From positions 620,001 through 684,000 of the forward strand of contig NC_030995.1 of the NCBI RefSeq assembly GCF_000149955.1: a stretch of DNA of 64,000 nt, in the 5' to 3' direction. Source of the stretch: Fusarium oxysporum f. sp. lycopersici 4287. Lineage: Eukaryota; Ascomycota; Sordariomycetes; Hypocreales; Nectriaceae. Positions 32,888 to 44,250 of the stretch are shown here, piece by piece. The notes beneath the pieces are model-generated. The model made no database searches, had not been told where the DNA came from, and saw only the letters and a list, made by a program, of their open reading frames with translations. Made by a program: the position numbers and the translations under genes. Within the stretch, counting starts at the first letter, position 1. Each line of letters opens with the position of its first letter.

Positions 32888-35800
32888 GATGAGGGGAGGA
32901 GAAAGAAAAGACCAGGGTTCGGGAATAGATGACTCGTGCGGACTTGACTGGGTTGATGCGAGCTCGTTCGTACTTGGCCTACGTTGCGCTCGCTCGCTCG
33001 CGGTGCCTGTGCCTGTCCTGTGCTTGTGATGGAGGGGCAGGGGGGGACAAAAACAAGTGAGTAATAGTAGTGTTTGCCTTAGGTAAGGGCAATGAGAAGA
33101 CCGCAATTGGGGTAGACCGCAGGATGTTTCGGTGGAGGAAGGGTAAAAGGCTTTAGTGGGAAGGGGAAAAGAAGAAAAGTAGAAGGGAAGATTAAAAAAT
33201 GTGAAGGTGGTTTGCTAGTGACGACAGTCAACTTTTGCTCTGGTAGAGAAAAGCAGTTGGAATAAGAGACTCCGACTGCGCGGGCGACCTTGGTTTTAGC
33301 AACAGCAGAGGCCAGAGCAAAAAGAGCGGGCGGGGCGATAGAGGCACCTCACCTCACTAAACAGTACAGTACCAGGATAAGTCTGTTTTCGGTAGTAGAG
33401 GTACATGGATGGAATTGTCTCTGATCCATCCATTCATTTTCTTGGTGACGAGAATGGAAGCGGGAAATGGCTGGCGTCCGACGCCGGCGGTCACAAGTTC
33501 ACATTTCAGTCAAATCAACGGGCAACGGACCCTTGTTAATGGATGGAGTGTCAAGTCCATGTCCGGTCAGACTCTGCTCTATTCTCGCATTGGAAGTGCC
33601 GCCACAAACTATCGAACAAGTTCAAGACCTAAGCCTCGCTATCAATTGTCCAGCTGCCTTCCACGGCCTCAAAATCATCATATGTCGCAGACAACTCCAA
33701 CTAAAAGAATCACCAAATTGCTTATCTGTCTACACTGGAATTTCTTGTTTTTCAGCATCTCATCCCACATGCCACCTTGAATGACACGACGCGGACACCA
33801 GTTCCCGAGGCAAAAGTGCAGTGCAGAAAAGACCCCTGGAACACAAGGAGAAGGGTCTGCCAGTCCAGCTAACGTTAGCCGGCCCAGTCCAGCGGGCACC
33901 ACCAGTAAACTCAGAACCCAGGCAGCAACATAAAAGCATGCTAGCCAACTCCCAGCATCTTAACAATCAAATCAGAGTATGTTGCGTTCTGTGCGCACAA
34001 GTGATATTACAAATAAAGTAATGGTCCATGTATCATCGCTTAAGGTCGGGTTTTAATCAGGGCACTGCATTTTCCCTTTGATGTTCACAAACAGGGCGCT
34101 CAATCTCTCACAATGTGAGGCTCACGATAGTGTCTCTGCCTCTTACCCCAGCATCAAAAGCGGTTTCCCCGTGGGAACCATGTCTCATTGATTCTGTCAA
34201 GCCTAGCCCAGACCAGTTCTTGGTGGGGGTGTCTTGGAGTCCGTCAGGGCCATGGTGGGGTCTCATTAACATGGGATATCAGGAGTAGATGGACAGTGTG
34301 AGAGTCGCAAGAGTCAGGATATTACTGTGCTGAGGTCATCTTTCAAGCCCACGATAGCACTGAGCTTCACATCTGACTCAGAACATACAGTACTTTACTC
34401 TTGAGCCCACACAGGTTGGTTACTTCACTCAATGCCCTTTGATTCATTAATGTACTCAGATTAATTGCAATGTCAGCTCCCCACGTCCAACAATTCCAAT
34501 CCCACCAACATGCAAGCAATCGTCCCTCATGTGGCTATCATCGACCAGGCCTCTATGATCTCATCCCAAGACCAACCCGCGTAATAAAACACCGTACATA
34601 ACCAAGCCAAGACCTCGAATACAGGCTCGCCACCCGCCGTCCGCGTCCGCCCGGGGGCTCTGCTGGTGTTCCCGCCCGGGCCCCGAAGCCGCAGAGCCCC
34701 GGTGAGAAACAGCCATCCCAAGAAACCTGGAAACAAACAAAATGGACATCGACCCGCTGCTGGGGATTGACGTTCCTGCAGTTCCGTCCTCACCGACTAT
34801 TTCAAACTCCATCTGAACCGAAACTCTGAAACTATTGTCAGAAGTCTAGACAACTAGTTAGATCAGGACAAACTGAACTAGACATGCACAAAACTTCAAA
34901 AGAGGTGTAACCAAGGTCCTCACTAAAAGGCCCATAAACTCGTGGCCATTGTGGCGACCAGTCCAAGCAAGAACAAAGAGAAGAATTCTCATGACTTTGT
35001 CTCTTCTCTTTTCTCAAAGACAGCAGCACTTCTGGCTGTTACGCTGTAACCCTCCATCACCAGGTCCGCAAGGTCCGTTATCTCACAGGCGTCACACCCT
35101 CGCTAAGCCAGAGCCTCAAAGGCGCCCCCCTTTCTCTGCTGTGAGATCTGATGTTGGTTGCAGGTGCAGCCCTAGATGCGTGTTACTGTTGAGGTTCTGT
35201 GTTACACGGCAGCCACGCCATTATTTCGTTGAGGATGAACTGGAATTTAGTCTCAGAAAGTTCCGACAATTGTTTCTTTGCAAGTGAGTCAGTGTAATTG
35301 GCATGGCTGTATCTCCGTGTTATTATGTCTCTTTAGCTGAAATTGAAGCTATCGTGAAAGTTCAACAGAACGTCTCGTTCGTAAACTCAACCCCCCACGC
35401 GACACCTCCATTACAGAGTTATCTCATGCGGGCACGCAGCACACACACTTTCCTATGCCGTCACATCCAAAACAGCCACTCACCCTTCTCAACTTGACAA
35501 CCCTCCATCACAATACGATACCGTAGCGTGCTCTATCTAACGTTAGCTCAATTTCTCCAGCGGCTTCCGAAAGCGATAACTCGAGAGACAACATCTGAGT
35601 ACAGCAGCCACAACGAGCCGTTGCATTCGCTCTCCACGGCAGTGCAACAAAGTAAAGCTTCACTTGAATGAATTGGATGTTTGTTTCCATCACCGACCGC
35701 TCAGGTCCCTTGCTTTACAGTGCAGTTCCCCCGTTGATCCCCCGCACTCACCGCATCAGCCCGCCCTGGTTCAATGCTTGTTTTCCGGAAGCCCTGCCGT

Positions 35801-38099
35801 GGGCTAAAAGTTCACGAGACCCTCTAATCATCATGGATCTAAACCTCCGCCATTTCATATCACGAAGAAACACGAAATCCCCCAGCCCTTGGAGTTTTTC
35901 CTGTACCTATCGAGCCCACGCTCTCCTGATGTTGTTGAGTTAAAATTATCCTGGTCCGTCGAATCAATTGCGGCTCTTTTATCCCGTGCCCCTTGACCTC
36001 AGGTGATATCCGCATCTTGTTCCAGCTTTGTATTTATCCAATTACACGTGGGCCATTTTCCATGCCATCTCATTTTTGGCAAATCGGTAGAATTGAGTTT
36101 TCGGTCCTGAAGAGAAAAAATAACATGACTTGTGTTCTTGGGATCTTGATGGCTTACATGGCTCTCTTTGTCTTTGGTGCTAATTGATGCACACCGCTTG
36201 AAGACTGAAACCTTGGCCTCTTTGTTCTGCCTTTAATGTCGTATTCTTGAGAAAGTTGGTTGCTTCATCTCCCCTTCGACGAACGACTCAATGCTCCTCT
36301 TTGTGACATCTCAAACCGTGGCAACGAACCTTGGCCTGTGTTATGTATCACATGGAAGTCGTCGTACCCCAAACTGCATCGAGATGTCTCACTTCCCCAT
36401 CATTTCCACGCCGAAGTCGGCATAGTAGTTCATCAACGGAGTAAACATCCAGCTGAGATCGCTTCCAAGAGATACTTACCCCATTATCTTGAGATCAACT
36501 CCACTCGCCATGTGTTTCCTAAGATTCAAGTTCGCCTCCCAAATTCTCAATAAGCCTAGAGCATCAGCCCTGAAATAACCTTTTGTGCAAGCAAAGCCCA
36601 CTGCCTTCTGGAATGCGGTTCTACCATCTAGCCAACCGCCTGTGTTAACAACGCTGATCTTCAACCGCCGATCATAAAGGGTCCATCGTACAGTCAGTTC
36701 ACGACGTCAGTTGTTTCCCCGAGTCGTGCTTCAAGACCTACAAGTCCCGTTTCACGTGCGCGACTCATTGAGCTGATCTGTATCGATTTGCAATTGATCT
36801 TTACGGAGAAGCGGAGAGTGATTGTTTCGCAGGGTCTTATCGCGACGTCAAGCTTGTAACTTTATTCCAACGAGTCACTGTACTTCTGAGATTGTCACTT
36901 GAGAAGAGAGTCACTGTGTAACGTTGGTAGAATATCACCAACTGCAGTATTCCATGTCACGATGGAAGCGCCCGTTCTCAGTGTGATTATCATTGGTGTT
37001 AGCCTTCCTTCACCCCGAAAGCTTCTCGTATTAAGCGCCGATATTGGTGATCTACAAATAGCAACCATCGATCTGGGTGAAATATATTCTATGAGGCCAC
37101 GATCTCATCAATTGGAGTCGATCTTTGCTTTCTCATTGGAGGAGTCATAGTTTCCAGCACATGAGCGGCTGCTTTGCGCCCAAAGCTCCAGGGTAGCACA
37201 AGCTGCACGACCATCAAGAGTCAAGAAGACGATGACCTAGGTCAACGATAAGAATTGGGACTGTTTTCTCGAGAAATCTCAGATGCTAGTTTAATTGGCC
37301 GTGTCTCTCGTTCTCCTTTATTTTTCCAACCCGATGTTATCACTGGTTAGTGAGCTGTGATGTTGTTGAACCACACGAGCGATCTGACCTCGACGTGATG
37401 ATGGTGGGCAAATGCTGGATAAACTATAAAGGTTCTCATCCACAATCGTGGAAGTCGGTCGAACGCCATCATCCTAGTCAGTAAGAAACATCGATATTCT
37501 GGTACCTCAAGGTCCGGCGTGCGGTTTGGGTAACTAAATCTAAGATGAGTAGATAGCACAAGCATCTTGCGAGCTTAGTTGGCAGGGAGTCGTCTTTATG
37601 TTCTCGAAGACAAGCATATGGATGATACTTTGAATGAGACTAACTCCTTGTGGGCAATGAAACGCAGTTTCTTGACAGAATGGCAGGCTGTCGATGGTAC
37701 AGCAGCATAAAGTCGTGTTGAGTTCGAGAACCACAACGACGTCTCACGCATCGAACAAGACTGCACTCTTTGTTTGAGGGTTTACACTGCCCATTCAAGC
37801 TCCCCGAGTCAAGCGAGACTCGTTTCATTGAGCATCAAGTTAGGTATATCCCATAAACAAACAGCTGTTCTCGAAAGGTCTTCAGAAGATCAAGCAACGT
37901 ATTGTGCTGAGTTAAAGAGAGAGCCGCGCTGTCAAACTTAACAAAGAGGGCCAAGTCAAGGGTCATTCCATCTGCCATTCAACTGCCGACCCGCGCTCCC
38001 CGGAGTCCTCGCGACCCTCGGGAAGCGGTCGATGAGGAGATCACTACCTAATTGTGAAGCAAAATCCGGGGAAGTATCATCCAGATGCTGCATAGATGA

Positions 38100-38217
38100 G
38101 GGGAGGTGAGAAAACCTAAGGACCTCTTTTCTAAGAGAAATAAAGACTTAGGTAAGTTTAGTATATCTTAGCAAGCCTTTAGACTAGTTTATTTTGGCAC
38201 CCTGATTTAACGTCACA
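38100..38217 (+). repeat. Interspersed short repeat, copy C
   Basis: Starts GGGGAGGTGAGAAAACCTAA and continues through GACTTAGGTAAGTTTAGTAT, AGACTAGTTTATTTTGGCAC and CCTGATTTAACGTCA. It is the closest match to copy D at 40.4 kb, which lies in the same orientation on the other side of the DHA2 transporter. Confidence 0.88.
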
Positions 38218-38405
38218 AGTTTCCTGTAGCCGATGGGCGTTACTCAGTGAGTCAGATCATTCCAAGTGAGCTGAAGCGATGGCATCAAAAACACCATGAA
38301 TTTCTCAGAGCTTGTTTTTTCCACGTTATTGGGTTGAGCATTTCTAAAGAAGCTGATTAATTCAAAAAAGTAGTTAATAATCTCATCTTACAAATTCCTG
38401 CACCG

Positions 38406-38520
38406 GGTCGTCATAAATATCACCCAATCCCCCAGAAATCTCAGCCAGGTCGTCATCTTACGCCCTCAACTCCACGACTCGGTCGTCATATTAGCAAAAA
38501 CAGCATCGCCTCGGGCGTCA
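38406..38520 (+). promoter_or_regulatory. GGTCGTCA repeat cluster upstream of the DHA2 transporter
   Basis: GGTCGTCAT occurs at 38406, 38448 and 38481, with a variant GGGCGTCA at 38513; spacings are 42, 33 and 32 bp. The reverse complement ATGACGACC contains TGACG, a bZIP-like half site. The cluster lies 270-385 bp upstream of the transporter ATG, so it is a candidate operator. No known regulator is assigned. Confidence 0.45.
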
Positions 38521-38788
38521 CATCGGCATTTAACAAGCATTTCTCGCTCCCTTGAATCGAATGTTTTGTCAGCTAGACATGCCGCTATACCGAAGGAGGC
38601 AATTTTTCCCACGCTCGATCCACTCGCCAAGCATGGTCAATGACGGGGCAAGCGAGATTTCGAGATACTACAAAGCGTGATGGCATCCTCTTCTTTTTTC
38701 TTGTATTATAGCCTTGGTTCATGATTAGACGGTTGAATATTACTGTTATCTTGTCTTGTCTTATTTTTTTTTAATTGATGTGTATATC

Positions 38789-40460
38789 ATGAGCCGAACT
38801 GATGAGGAGAATCCTGGGGTCCAGGCTGGACGAAGTCGGGACTCTTCTATGGATGTTGAGAAGCTCGGTCGTCAACGACCTGAAGTGTTTAAGTCAATAT
38901 GGGCCGAACTAGGATTTGGTTTCTCTGTGTTTTGTTCTATGTTAATGGCTGTAAGTTCTATATTCATTATCGTCGTTCTATCCTACACCACCGGCTGTTC
39001 AATGCAGGCACTGACATCATTAGGAATTCTTCGTCAGTGGATTTCATGTTATCCTTCCACCATTAGCCGAAGAACTCAATATCCCGGCTGCATCACAAAC
39101 ATGGCCCTCAAGTGTCTTCTCACTCATCACAGGAGCCATGCTTCTACCAATGGGCCGCCTGAGCGATATGTACGGCGGTTACATCGTCTTTAATGGCGGT
39201 CTCCTGTGGTTCTTGCTCTGGGCTCTCATTGCTGGGTTCAGCAAGAACTATATGATGCTCATCTTCTGTCGAGCCCTTCAAGGCTTCGGTCCTGCGGCAT
39301 ATCTTCCTGGTGGTGTTATGCTGATGGGCAAGTTCTATCGCCCTGGACCTCGAAAGAATCTCATCTTTGCTCTGTACGGGGCTTTTGCACCCCTGGGATT
39401 CTTCTTCGGTATCTTCGTTGCAGGTCTGACAGCAGAGTATCTTGACTGGCGCTGGTACTTTTGGATCGGCACTATCGTATTTGCCGTTGTCTCTTCAGTT
39501 TCCCTTCTCGCTGTCCCTTTCGACTTCCATGATAGAAAGACCGATATCCCCATGGATTGGTGGGGTGTTGGAACTATTGTCCCGGGCCTTCTCCTCGTTG
39601 TCTACTCTCTAACAGATAGTTCACATGCCCCCCACGGCTGGGCAACACCCTATATCATCGTCACACTCATCCTCGGAGTCATGTTCCTAGCCAGCGCATG
39701 GTACGTCGAAACGCACAAAGCTCGAGTTCCTCTTCTGCCTGCCGACCTCTTTGCGCCAAAGGGAATGAATCGTTTGCTAGCCGTGCTCTTCATGGCTTTC
39801 GGCACCTTTGGACTCTTCCTCTTCTATTCAAGCTTCTATATGGAATTAGTCTTGCACAGGTCACCACTCATCACTGCCGTCTGGTACATACCAATGTGCG
39901 TTGGTGGGCTCATCATCGGTACCGTGGGAGGCTTCACACTGCACTTCCTCCCAGGACGGGTGTTGCTTTTCATCTCGTCGTTAGCCAATGCGATTACCAT
40001 GTTGCTATTTGCCCTTATGCCTGAGAACCCGAATTACTGGGCCTGGGTTTTCCCAGCGATGGTCTGTTGCACAATCGGCATCGACATTACCTTCACAGTC
40101 AGTAACATCTTCCTGACGACCAACATGCCGAGCCATCGACAGGGACTCGCGGGAGCTCTGATCAACAGTGTTCTCTTCCTAGGCATCAGCTTCTTCCTCG
40201 GTATTGCAGATATCGCGGTTGCAGAAACGGCGAGCCTGGGACTTCGCAAGAGCTATAAGGTGGCATTTTGGCTGGCGTTTGGCGTGGCATCGATTCCTTT
40301 ACTCTTCATCCCATTCATTCGGATTGGTTCCGCTAAGAGCGAGCTTACAATGGATGAGCGGCAGAGGTTGGAGCAGGAAGCAGAAACACAAGCACAACCG
40401 CAGGAGCCGAAGACTTCGATGGCCAGGGGAGGCGAGAAAACGTTAGGAACTTTATCCTAA
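38789..40460 (+). CDS. MFS drug:H+ antiporter, DHA2 type (14 TM)
   Basis: Exons 38789-38950 and 39024-40460 code 532 residues; the intron joins MLMA to EFFVSGFHVIL in frame. Fourteen hydrophobic segments can be counted. The MFS loop motif appears as GRLSDMYGGY, followed by RALQGFGPAAYLPGGVMLMG and GAFAPLGFFFGIFVAGL, the antiporter-type helix. This family exports toxins, antifungals and secondary metabolites at the plasma membrane; the substrate is unknown. The last 11 codons (RGGEKTLGTLS) and the TAA lie inside repeat copy D, so the native C-terminus was probably replaced by the insertion. Repeat copies C and E lie on either side of the gene. Confidence 0.9.
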
Positions 40461-40541
40461 GTGACAAAAATACTTAGGCAAGTTTAGTATATTTCAGTTG
40501 ACCTTTAGACTAGTTGATTTTGGTACCATGCTTTAACGTCA
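40426..40541 (+). repeat. Interspersed short repeat, copy D, overlapping a stop codon
   Basis: Starts GGGGAGGCGAGAAAAC, then TTATCCTAAGTGACAAAAA, CTTAGGCAAGTTTAGTATAT, CCTTTAGACTAGTTGATTTT and GCTTTAACGTCA. The TAA of its CCTAAG segment (40458-40460) is the transporter stop codon. Confidence 0.88.
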
Positions 40542-41066
40542 GAGGTTTTATTACCTCGAAGGGATGGGAGGTATCTCAGCAGGTAAGGGGAGGGAGTTAG
40601 GGACTAGATTTCGAATGATAGATATCCATGGATTATACTTCAAACAAAACTAGCGTTGCATATAGCATGTTATTTAGGAAACACCCAGTTCGGTTTTATT
40701 CAAATGGCAATCCTCAAATTGTATTACTCCATGTGAGAACATAGAGTCTGGAAAGGAGAGCAGCCATTATTCATGCATGATGCTCTCCAATACTTGACCA
40801 ATACCTTTCCACCTACATAGCATGCTGTTCAAATACCCATTACCCATGAAGGGCGAAAGTACCACCATTGAGTATAATAAAATCTGTTGATATGTGGTTG
40901 AGTAAGATCTCCCCAGTCTATAACACAAGATTAGATCTAGGTACCGGTCGAACTACGCGAAGGAAACGTGATTTACCCCATCGGACATTTCTGCTTCATC
41001 AAACCTGCTGGGTCGAAGATAGCACAGAAGTAAGCACGCAATTGAGGATACCTTGGCCAGCCCTCA

Positions 41067-41202
41067 GAAAGCAAGAAAACATCTGATATTGAATCAAGGT
41101 GCTAGGAATACCTAATCTAATGTTCACTAAATCTATACTAAATTATACTAAATTTACCTAAGTCTTTTGTCGCTTAGGATAGAGGTCCTGAGTTGCCTCC
41201 CC
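41067..41202 (-). repeat. Interspersed short repeat, copy E, with inverted ends
   Basis: Reverse orientation relative to A-D. Its right end read on the minus strand is GGGGAGGCAACTCAGGACCT, then CTATCCTAAGCGACAAAAGA and CTTAGGTAAATTTAGTATAA. Its left end on the plus strand is GAAAGCAAGAAAACATCTGA, which matches the GGGAGGCGAGAAAAC terminus seen in D with mostly G-to-A changes. Ends in inverted orientation point to a MITE-like element. Confidence 0.75.
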
Positions 41203-43380
41203 TTGCCAGTCTCCGATTTAAACATCTGTCCATTTGGTCTTGAATTGCCATAGAGCAACATGAGTCAAGATAATAGTAAAAAGGCTCCCCTAATAATAGG
41301 GCCCCAACTACCGCTGTTTCAGGATCTCCATAACAAAAACGTGACCCGGCAACCCGGGTTTTGGACAAGAAGCCGATTGCAACAGTAACGTCACGATGTA
41401 ACTGGACCCTCCGGAAGATAGCGGCTCTCTTACGCAGAGTTGAGTTGTTTCTTGGTTTCAGACTCTACCATTTTAGAGCTGCAACGTAGATGCAAAGGAC
41501 CACATGCCCCTGCATGAAATGATGAGATAGCAACGTATTCCCTGGCTGCCACCTGTATAAATGACCAGGATCCAACGTGGTGAACCAGGGTTGCAGGCGC
41601 CACAATGCGGTTTTCTGCAACAGTGGCTGGCAAGATAATGAAACCGGCAACGGGGTTGTGAACGGCGGGTTCGCAGATGAGAAAACGTTGACAAGAGTTT
41701 GTGTTGTTGAGGCTTGGCCGTTGCGAACTGATGGAGGCGTTTTTGATGTTGAAACCGCGATAATCCTGGTCAAAACGGCCCAGAGCTCTGGTGTGCCCAT
41801 TAAAACCCCTGTCGATGATCGGGATTGAGAGGTAGCCCGGATATCAAAATGCTTGATATGCTGTTACAAGCCAAGACATTGCTTACCACTTGATCATTTA
41901 TTGCTGTAAGCGGTACGGCACGGGGCGAGCTCAAAGTCTGACATTCGTCGTCATCATGGCCGAATCTTGATGCGCACACCGTTCGTTTTTCACCGCGACA
42001 TTGCTTCAGCCAAGCCCAAGCCATCTGCGGCTGCTTTGCAGTGTTGAGCGAAGTATCCCAGGGACTAGCACTAAAGGTAGCATTGAGCCTATGGGAAACC
42101 TCAAAAGTCATGAGGAACAGGGACTAGAAACTTGGCCGCGAGTGGATTCTTCGGTAGAGTTGGCGTTGAAATCCTCTGCCGCTTCCGGGGAACCAAAAAA
42201 ACAGGGCACGACATGACGAAAAAATGGTGGGTATCTATTCCAGCGTAGGACTCAACAGTTATCAACGGCGCTATCTAAAGCCACAGTCAGAAAATGGTAT
42301 CTTGTTGATGTTCATTGGAAGATTATTTGTTGTTTTGTTAGATCATGGAGGGTTGAGAAATCTGGGGGATGAGCCTGGGCCCGCATGCGAAACGAGGTAA
42401 AACATGCGAGAGAAAAGTCTTCTTTTTTTGTTTCTTTTTTCGGTATTAGATCATTGGTCGACGGAGGGAAAAGAAGGATCAATCTTGTGGAGACTGGCGT
42501 TTCTAGTTTCCGATGGTTGGTCGAGTTACATCGAATGAACGGAAAAGAGAAAACGAGACCCATAGCATCGCGATCTGGTCATTTCTTACAGAGTCAAAGA
42601 GATCCAATATTTGAGATGGGTAGGGGATAGGCATTATCGTGAAGGTATTAAGGGATGCTGTTGCTGCAATATCAGCTGAGCCCTATAGCAGATCTAAGCA
42701 TGCATTGGCTTATCAAACTCTCCCTTTAGCATTGATCAAGTTAGACTTGTTCATGGGCGGGTTTAGTGTAGAGTGTAGAGTGTGGCATCCCATGCCGTTT
42801 TCAATCATTATGGGAAAGCTGCCTTCTCAGAGTAAAACCTCAACTCTGTTTTACCTTTTAGGTTTAAGATTATTTACTTTGACTTTTCCGTAAACAACAT
42901 TCACTCTGCGCGATTCAATCAACGTCTCATCCATTGAATTGAATTGACCGATGAAAAGTCTTGGTATCGTCCCACTTAAGTCAACGGGCATCCTTCTCCA
43001 ACTTCCAACTTTTTACAACTTTGCGACATTGGGATCCTTCTTTTCTTCTTTCGCGCCGATACCATTGTTACGCAATCACAGCAGACAGACCAATCTCACT
43101 GCCAACACCAGCCGTACCGCGACTTGTACAACTCTGACCGACCCTTTATCTCGTTGTTTGCTTCTTGTACGCCTGGGACCTTGCGTACTTGTCTGACCCG
43201 AGAGGTACATACACGACCGTGCATTGCGCTTCAACGCTTATATCGACTCTTTTAAAGCTTCCTCGTTGCACTGCGCCTGCAAATGCGCGCCGTCAGGTAC
43301 GAGCCAATTCTCCTCGTAGTCACGCTTTTTCGTTCCCTGTATCGTCTCATCGTCTCATTTCATCTCACATCTGTCTTCTT

Positions 43381-43404
43381 GTTTGTTTGTCTGTCTGTCT
43401 GTCT
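43381..43404 (+). repeat. TTTG/TCTG tetranucleotide microsatellite
   Basis: Two GTTT-type units run into three TCTG units and a short tail, inside the pyrimidine-rich region upstream of the 1410-aa gene. Confidence 0.8.
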
Positions 43405-44250
43405 TTGTCTTGAGTTGCGGGCCTTTCCGAGCGTACCTGGTTCGCTTGGTACCTGGATCATCCTGTCTCTCCATGCGACGCGACCCAGCATTGAAACACC
43501 AGGATACCTTTCCGCCTGGTTTGTGCGTTGCGCTACACTACCAATTCGATCCAGCTAATTCATCTTTCTTTGTCAGTGCAAGGCTGTGCTGCGCTGGCTA
43601 TAGTTATCATACTCTCCAGCCATTTCAGTCTTGCTTATATCAAAGTCGACTTTTGGCTTCCCGCCTTGTTCCCGTTTCCACAAGGACCCCTGCCTTCAAA
43701 TATCCGTTCGTCAAACTCTGAACAAAAGTCTCGTCGTTTTGGACCAGCCATCCTAACTTTACTTCTAGACATCTTCGCGCTGTCGCGCCGTGACCTTTTT
43801 CCCATCCAATTCTCTTCATCCAACAGCTTCAAGAGCTTCAACGTCCTTGCGCTCGAGCTCTCAACCCTGGTCTGACACCGGCTTCCCACTATCGCAAGCT
43901 ACTACCGAAACTGCGACACCTGCAGCCAGCTATCATTAGAGCACACCGACTTCAGCCCAGCATATCATGGGGTACTGACCCGTGACCTTCCATTACCACA
44001 CTACAAACTACAGTTCGATAACAGCTGTCAGTGCATTCGCTGTGCTGCGCCGTCCGCCCTTGATTACATTCGGGTACTTGGTACCGATCTTGGGCAATCT
44101 TGTCCATTTTATCCAATTCCCTGTCTGGCACGGCGATCTGGATGTTAAGCGCATCCTTGCTTGATAAGAATTAACACAAAGGCAGCTTCCTCCCTGCCTT
44201 GTTCGGTTGGCGCAGGATCGCTCGACTTCTGCGCTCACCAATCAGTCATC

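Larger units (their letters stand above)
32888..38788. other. 5.9-kb gene-free region between divergent genes
   Basis: No gene with recognisable features was found. The left end is the promoter and leader of the disordered protein. The right end holds repeat copy C (38100-38217) and a set of GGTCGTCA repeats (38406-38520) upstream of the DHA2 transporter. In between are only short unrelated ORFs. Confidence 0.6.
40461..44250. other. 3.8-kb region without genes, leading into a long 5' leader
   Basis: Holds the rest of repeat copy D, repeat copy E (41067-41202, minus) and, from about 43 kb, a pyrimidine-rich stretch with a tetranucleotide repeat that is probably the leader of the 1410-aa gene. 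Short ORFs here show no family features. Confidence 0.6.

Noticed and set aside
32519..33029. Plus-strand ORFs opposite the 668-aa disordered protein
   Set aside because: Shadows of the minus-strand gene with Arg/Gly/Leu bias.
41465..41828. Overlapping ORFs of 80-110 codons on both strands
   Set aside because: Mutual overlap and no family features; treated as chance ORFs.
42951..43889. Several overlapping ORFs ahead of the 1410-aa gene
   Set aside because: Pyrimidine-rich leader-like DNA is open in several frames at once; no domain seen.
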